Shown in pieces: positions 5,764 to 6,420 of a stretch of DNA of 6,420 nucleotides (positions are counted from its first letter, which is position 1; each line of letters begins with the position of its first letter). The notes under the pieces were generated by a model. The model was not told where the DNA came from. It saw only the letters and a program-made list of their open reading frames with translations, and did no database searches. Source of the stretch: an uncultured Clostridium sp. (GTDB lineage Bacteria; Bacillota; Clostridia; TANB77; CAG-508); assembly GCA_900556345.1 (NCBI GenBank), contig USOM01000053.1:1-6420 (forward strand). The letters run 5' to 3'. The translations under genes were made by a program, and so were the position numbers.

Positions 5764-6420
5764 ATGAAAGAAATGATAAAAAAAGAAAGAAAATCAAATA
5801 TTGAACTATTAAGAATAATTTCAATGTGCTTAATAATATATCATCATTTTTCTTTAAACTTAGGAATAATAGAAGGCTATGATATAAGCAAAACAATGAT
5901 TTTCGGAATTTTGGGAGGAATTGGCGGAAAAATTGGTGTTGTATGTTACGTATTAACAACAGGATATTTTAGTGTAGAAAAGGACTTCAATGTAAAAAGA
6001 GTATTCAAATTATGGTTACAAATATTTTGTTATTCTGTTGGCTTTATGCTTTTTTTCAGAATAACAGGAATAGAAAAATTAAACAATGTAGATACAATAA
6101 AAACATTCTTCCCGTTTGCATATAACCAATATTGGTTTATGACAGCATATTTATATTTAATGGTTCTAACACCGTTTATTAATAAACTCTTAAATATATT
6201 AAAACAACAAGATTATAAAAAAATGATTGTGGTCTTAACAATATTTTTGGTTATAATTCCAACTATTTTTTATACTAATGGAATGATTGGAAGTACACTT
6301 ACACCAATAGGAGTGATATTGTTTGTATATTTATACATAATTGGCGGTTATATAAAGTTATATGGATTAAAATTTTTCGAAAATAAAAAAGCCAAAAATA
6401 TGTTTTTAATTGTTTTAGGA
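5764..6420 (+). CDS. Acyltransferase-3 family membrane protein, partial
   Basis: It is open at the right edge, with 219 codons present. The ATG at 5764 is preceded by AAAGGGGA (5749-5756) with 7 bases spacing. Acyltransferase-3 (OafA/WecH-like) proteins are multi-pass membrane enzymes that move acetyl or other acyl groups onto surface sugars or glycans. The N-terminus NIELLRIISMCLIIYHHF is the typical first membrane helix and carries the family R-X10-H motif as Arg17 and His28. Further support is LTTGYFSVEKDF (64-75) and NQYWFMTAYLYLMVLTPFIN (121-140). About six hydrophobic segments are visible (near 13-31, 44-68, 80-99, 124-140, 152-170 and 180-200), and a seventh starts at the edge. It begins 38 bases after the amylase stop, with a TATAAT at 5736-5741 but no good -35. 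The acceptor cannot be inferred, since the downstream genes are not seen. Confidence 0.88.
   Translation, partial: MKEMIKKERKSNIELLRIISMCLIIYHHFSLNLGIIEGYDISKTMIFGILGGIGGKIGVVCYVLTTGYFSVEKDFNVKRVFKLWLQIFCYSVGFMLFFRITGIEKLNNVDTIKTFFPFAYNQYWFMTAYLYLMVLTPFINKLLNILKQQDYKKMIVVLTIFLVIIPTIFYTNGMIGSTLTPIGVILFVYLYIIGGYIKLYGLKFFENKKAKNMFLIVLG

Overview
The window looks like chromosome from a low-GC Firmicute, most likely a gut-type member of the Clostridia. It is very AT-rich, arginine is almost always AGA, ATA is common for isoleucine, Shine-Dalgarno sites are strong AGGAGG-type, and the proteins read best against clostridial families. TGA acts as a normal stop. No tRNA, rRNA, CRISPR array or transposase gene is visible, and no gene-free stretch exceeds 300 bases.

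Layout. (1) Positions 1-109, minus strand: the first 36 codons of a probable Crp/Fnr-family regulator. (2) Positions 110-273: a divergent control region with a perfect 7+2+7 palindrome at 147-162 and an extended -10 promoter facing each way. (3) Positions 274-1767: an anaerobic ribonucleotide reductase (NrdD)-like protein. It keeps the ATP-cone and part of the catalytic barrel but lacks the segment with the radical-forming cysteine and the whole glycyl-radical/zinc C-terminus. (4) Positions 1818-2954: a phosphofructokinase with an unusual phosphoryl-donor signature (GGDST plus PKTIDND). (5) Positions 2970-3299: a self-contained small unit of promoter, ~70-residue unknown protein and intrinsic terminator. 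(6) Positions 3349-4176: a TtcA-type tRNA-thiolation PP-loop protein. (7) Positions 4179-4264: a three-armed REP-like repeat filling the gap before the next gene. (8) Positions 4285-5725: a cytoplasmic alpha-amylase split by a +1 frameshift near 5278. (9) Positions 5764-6420: the start of a multi-pass acyltransferase-3 membrane protein that runs off the window.

How it fits together. Genes from 274 onward all read rightward. The NrdD-like gene and the phosphofructokinase are 50 bases apart with no visible terminator and may share a transcript. The phosphofructokinase and the amylase both belong to intracellular carbohydrate use (glycogen or maltodextrin breakdown, then glycolysis), but separate units lie between them, so this is not one clear operon. 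The most unusual items are the NrdD-like protein missing its radical chemistry, the orphan small-protein unit, the three-armed repeat abutting the amylase ribosome binding site, and the broken amylase. I did not find evidence for a defence system or a clearly new multi-gene system.
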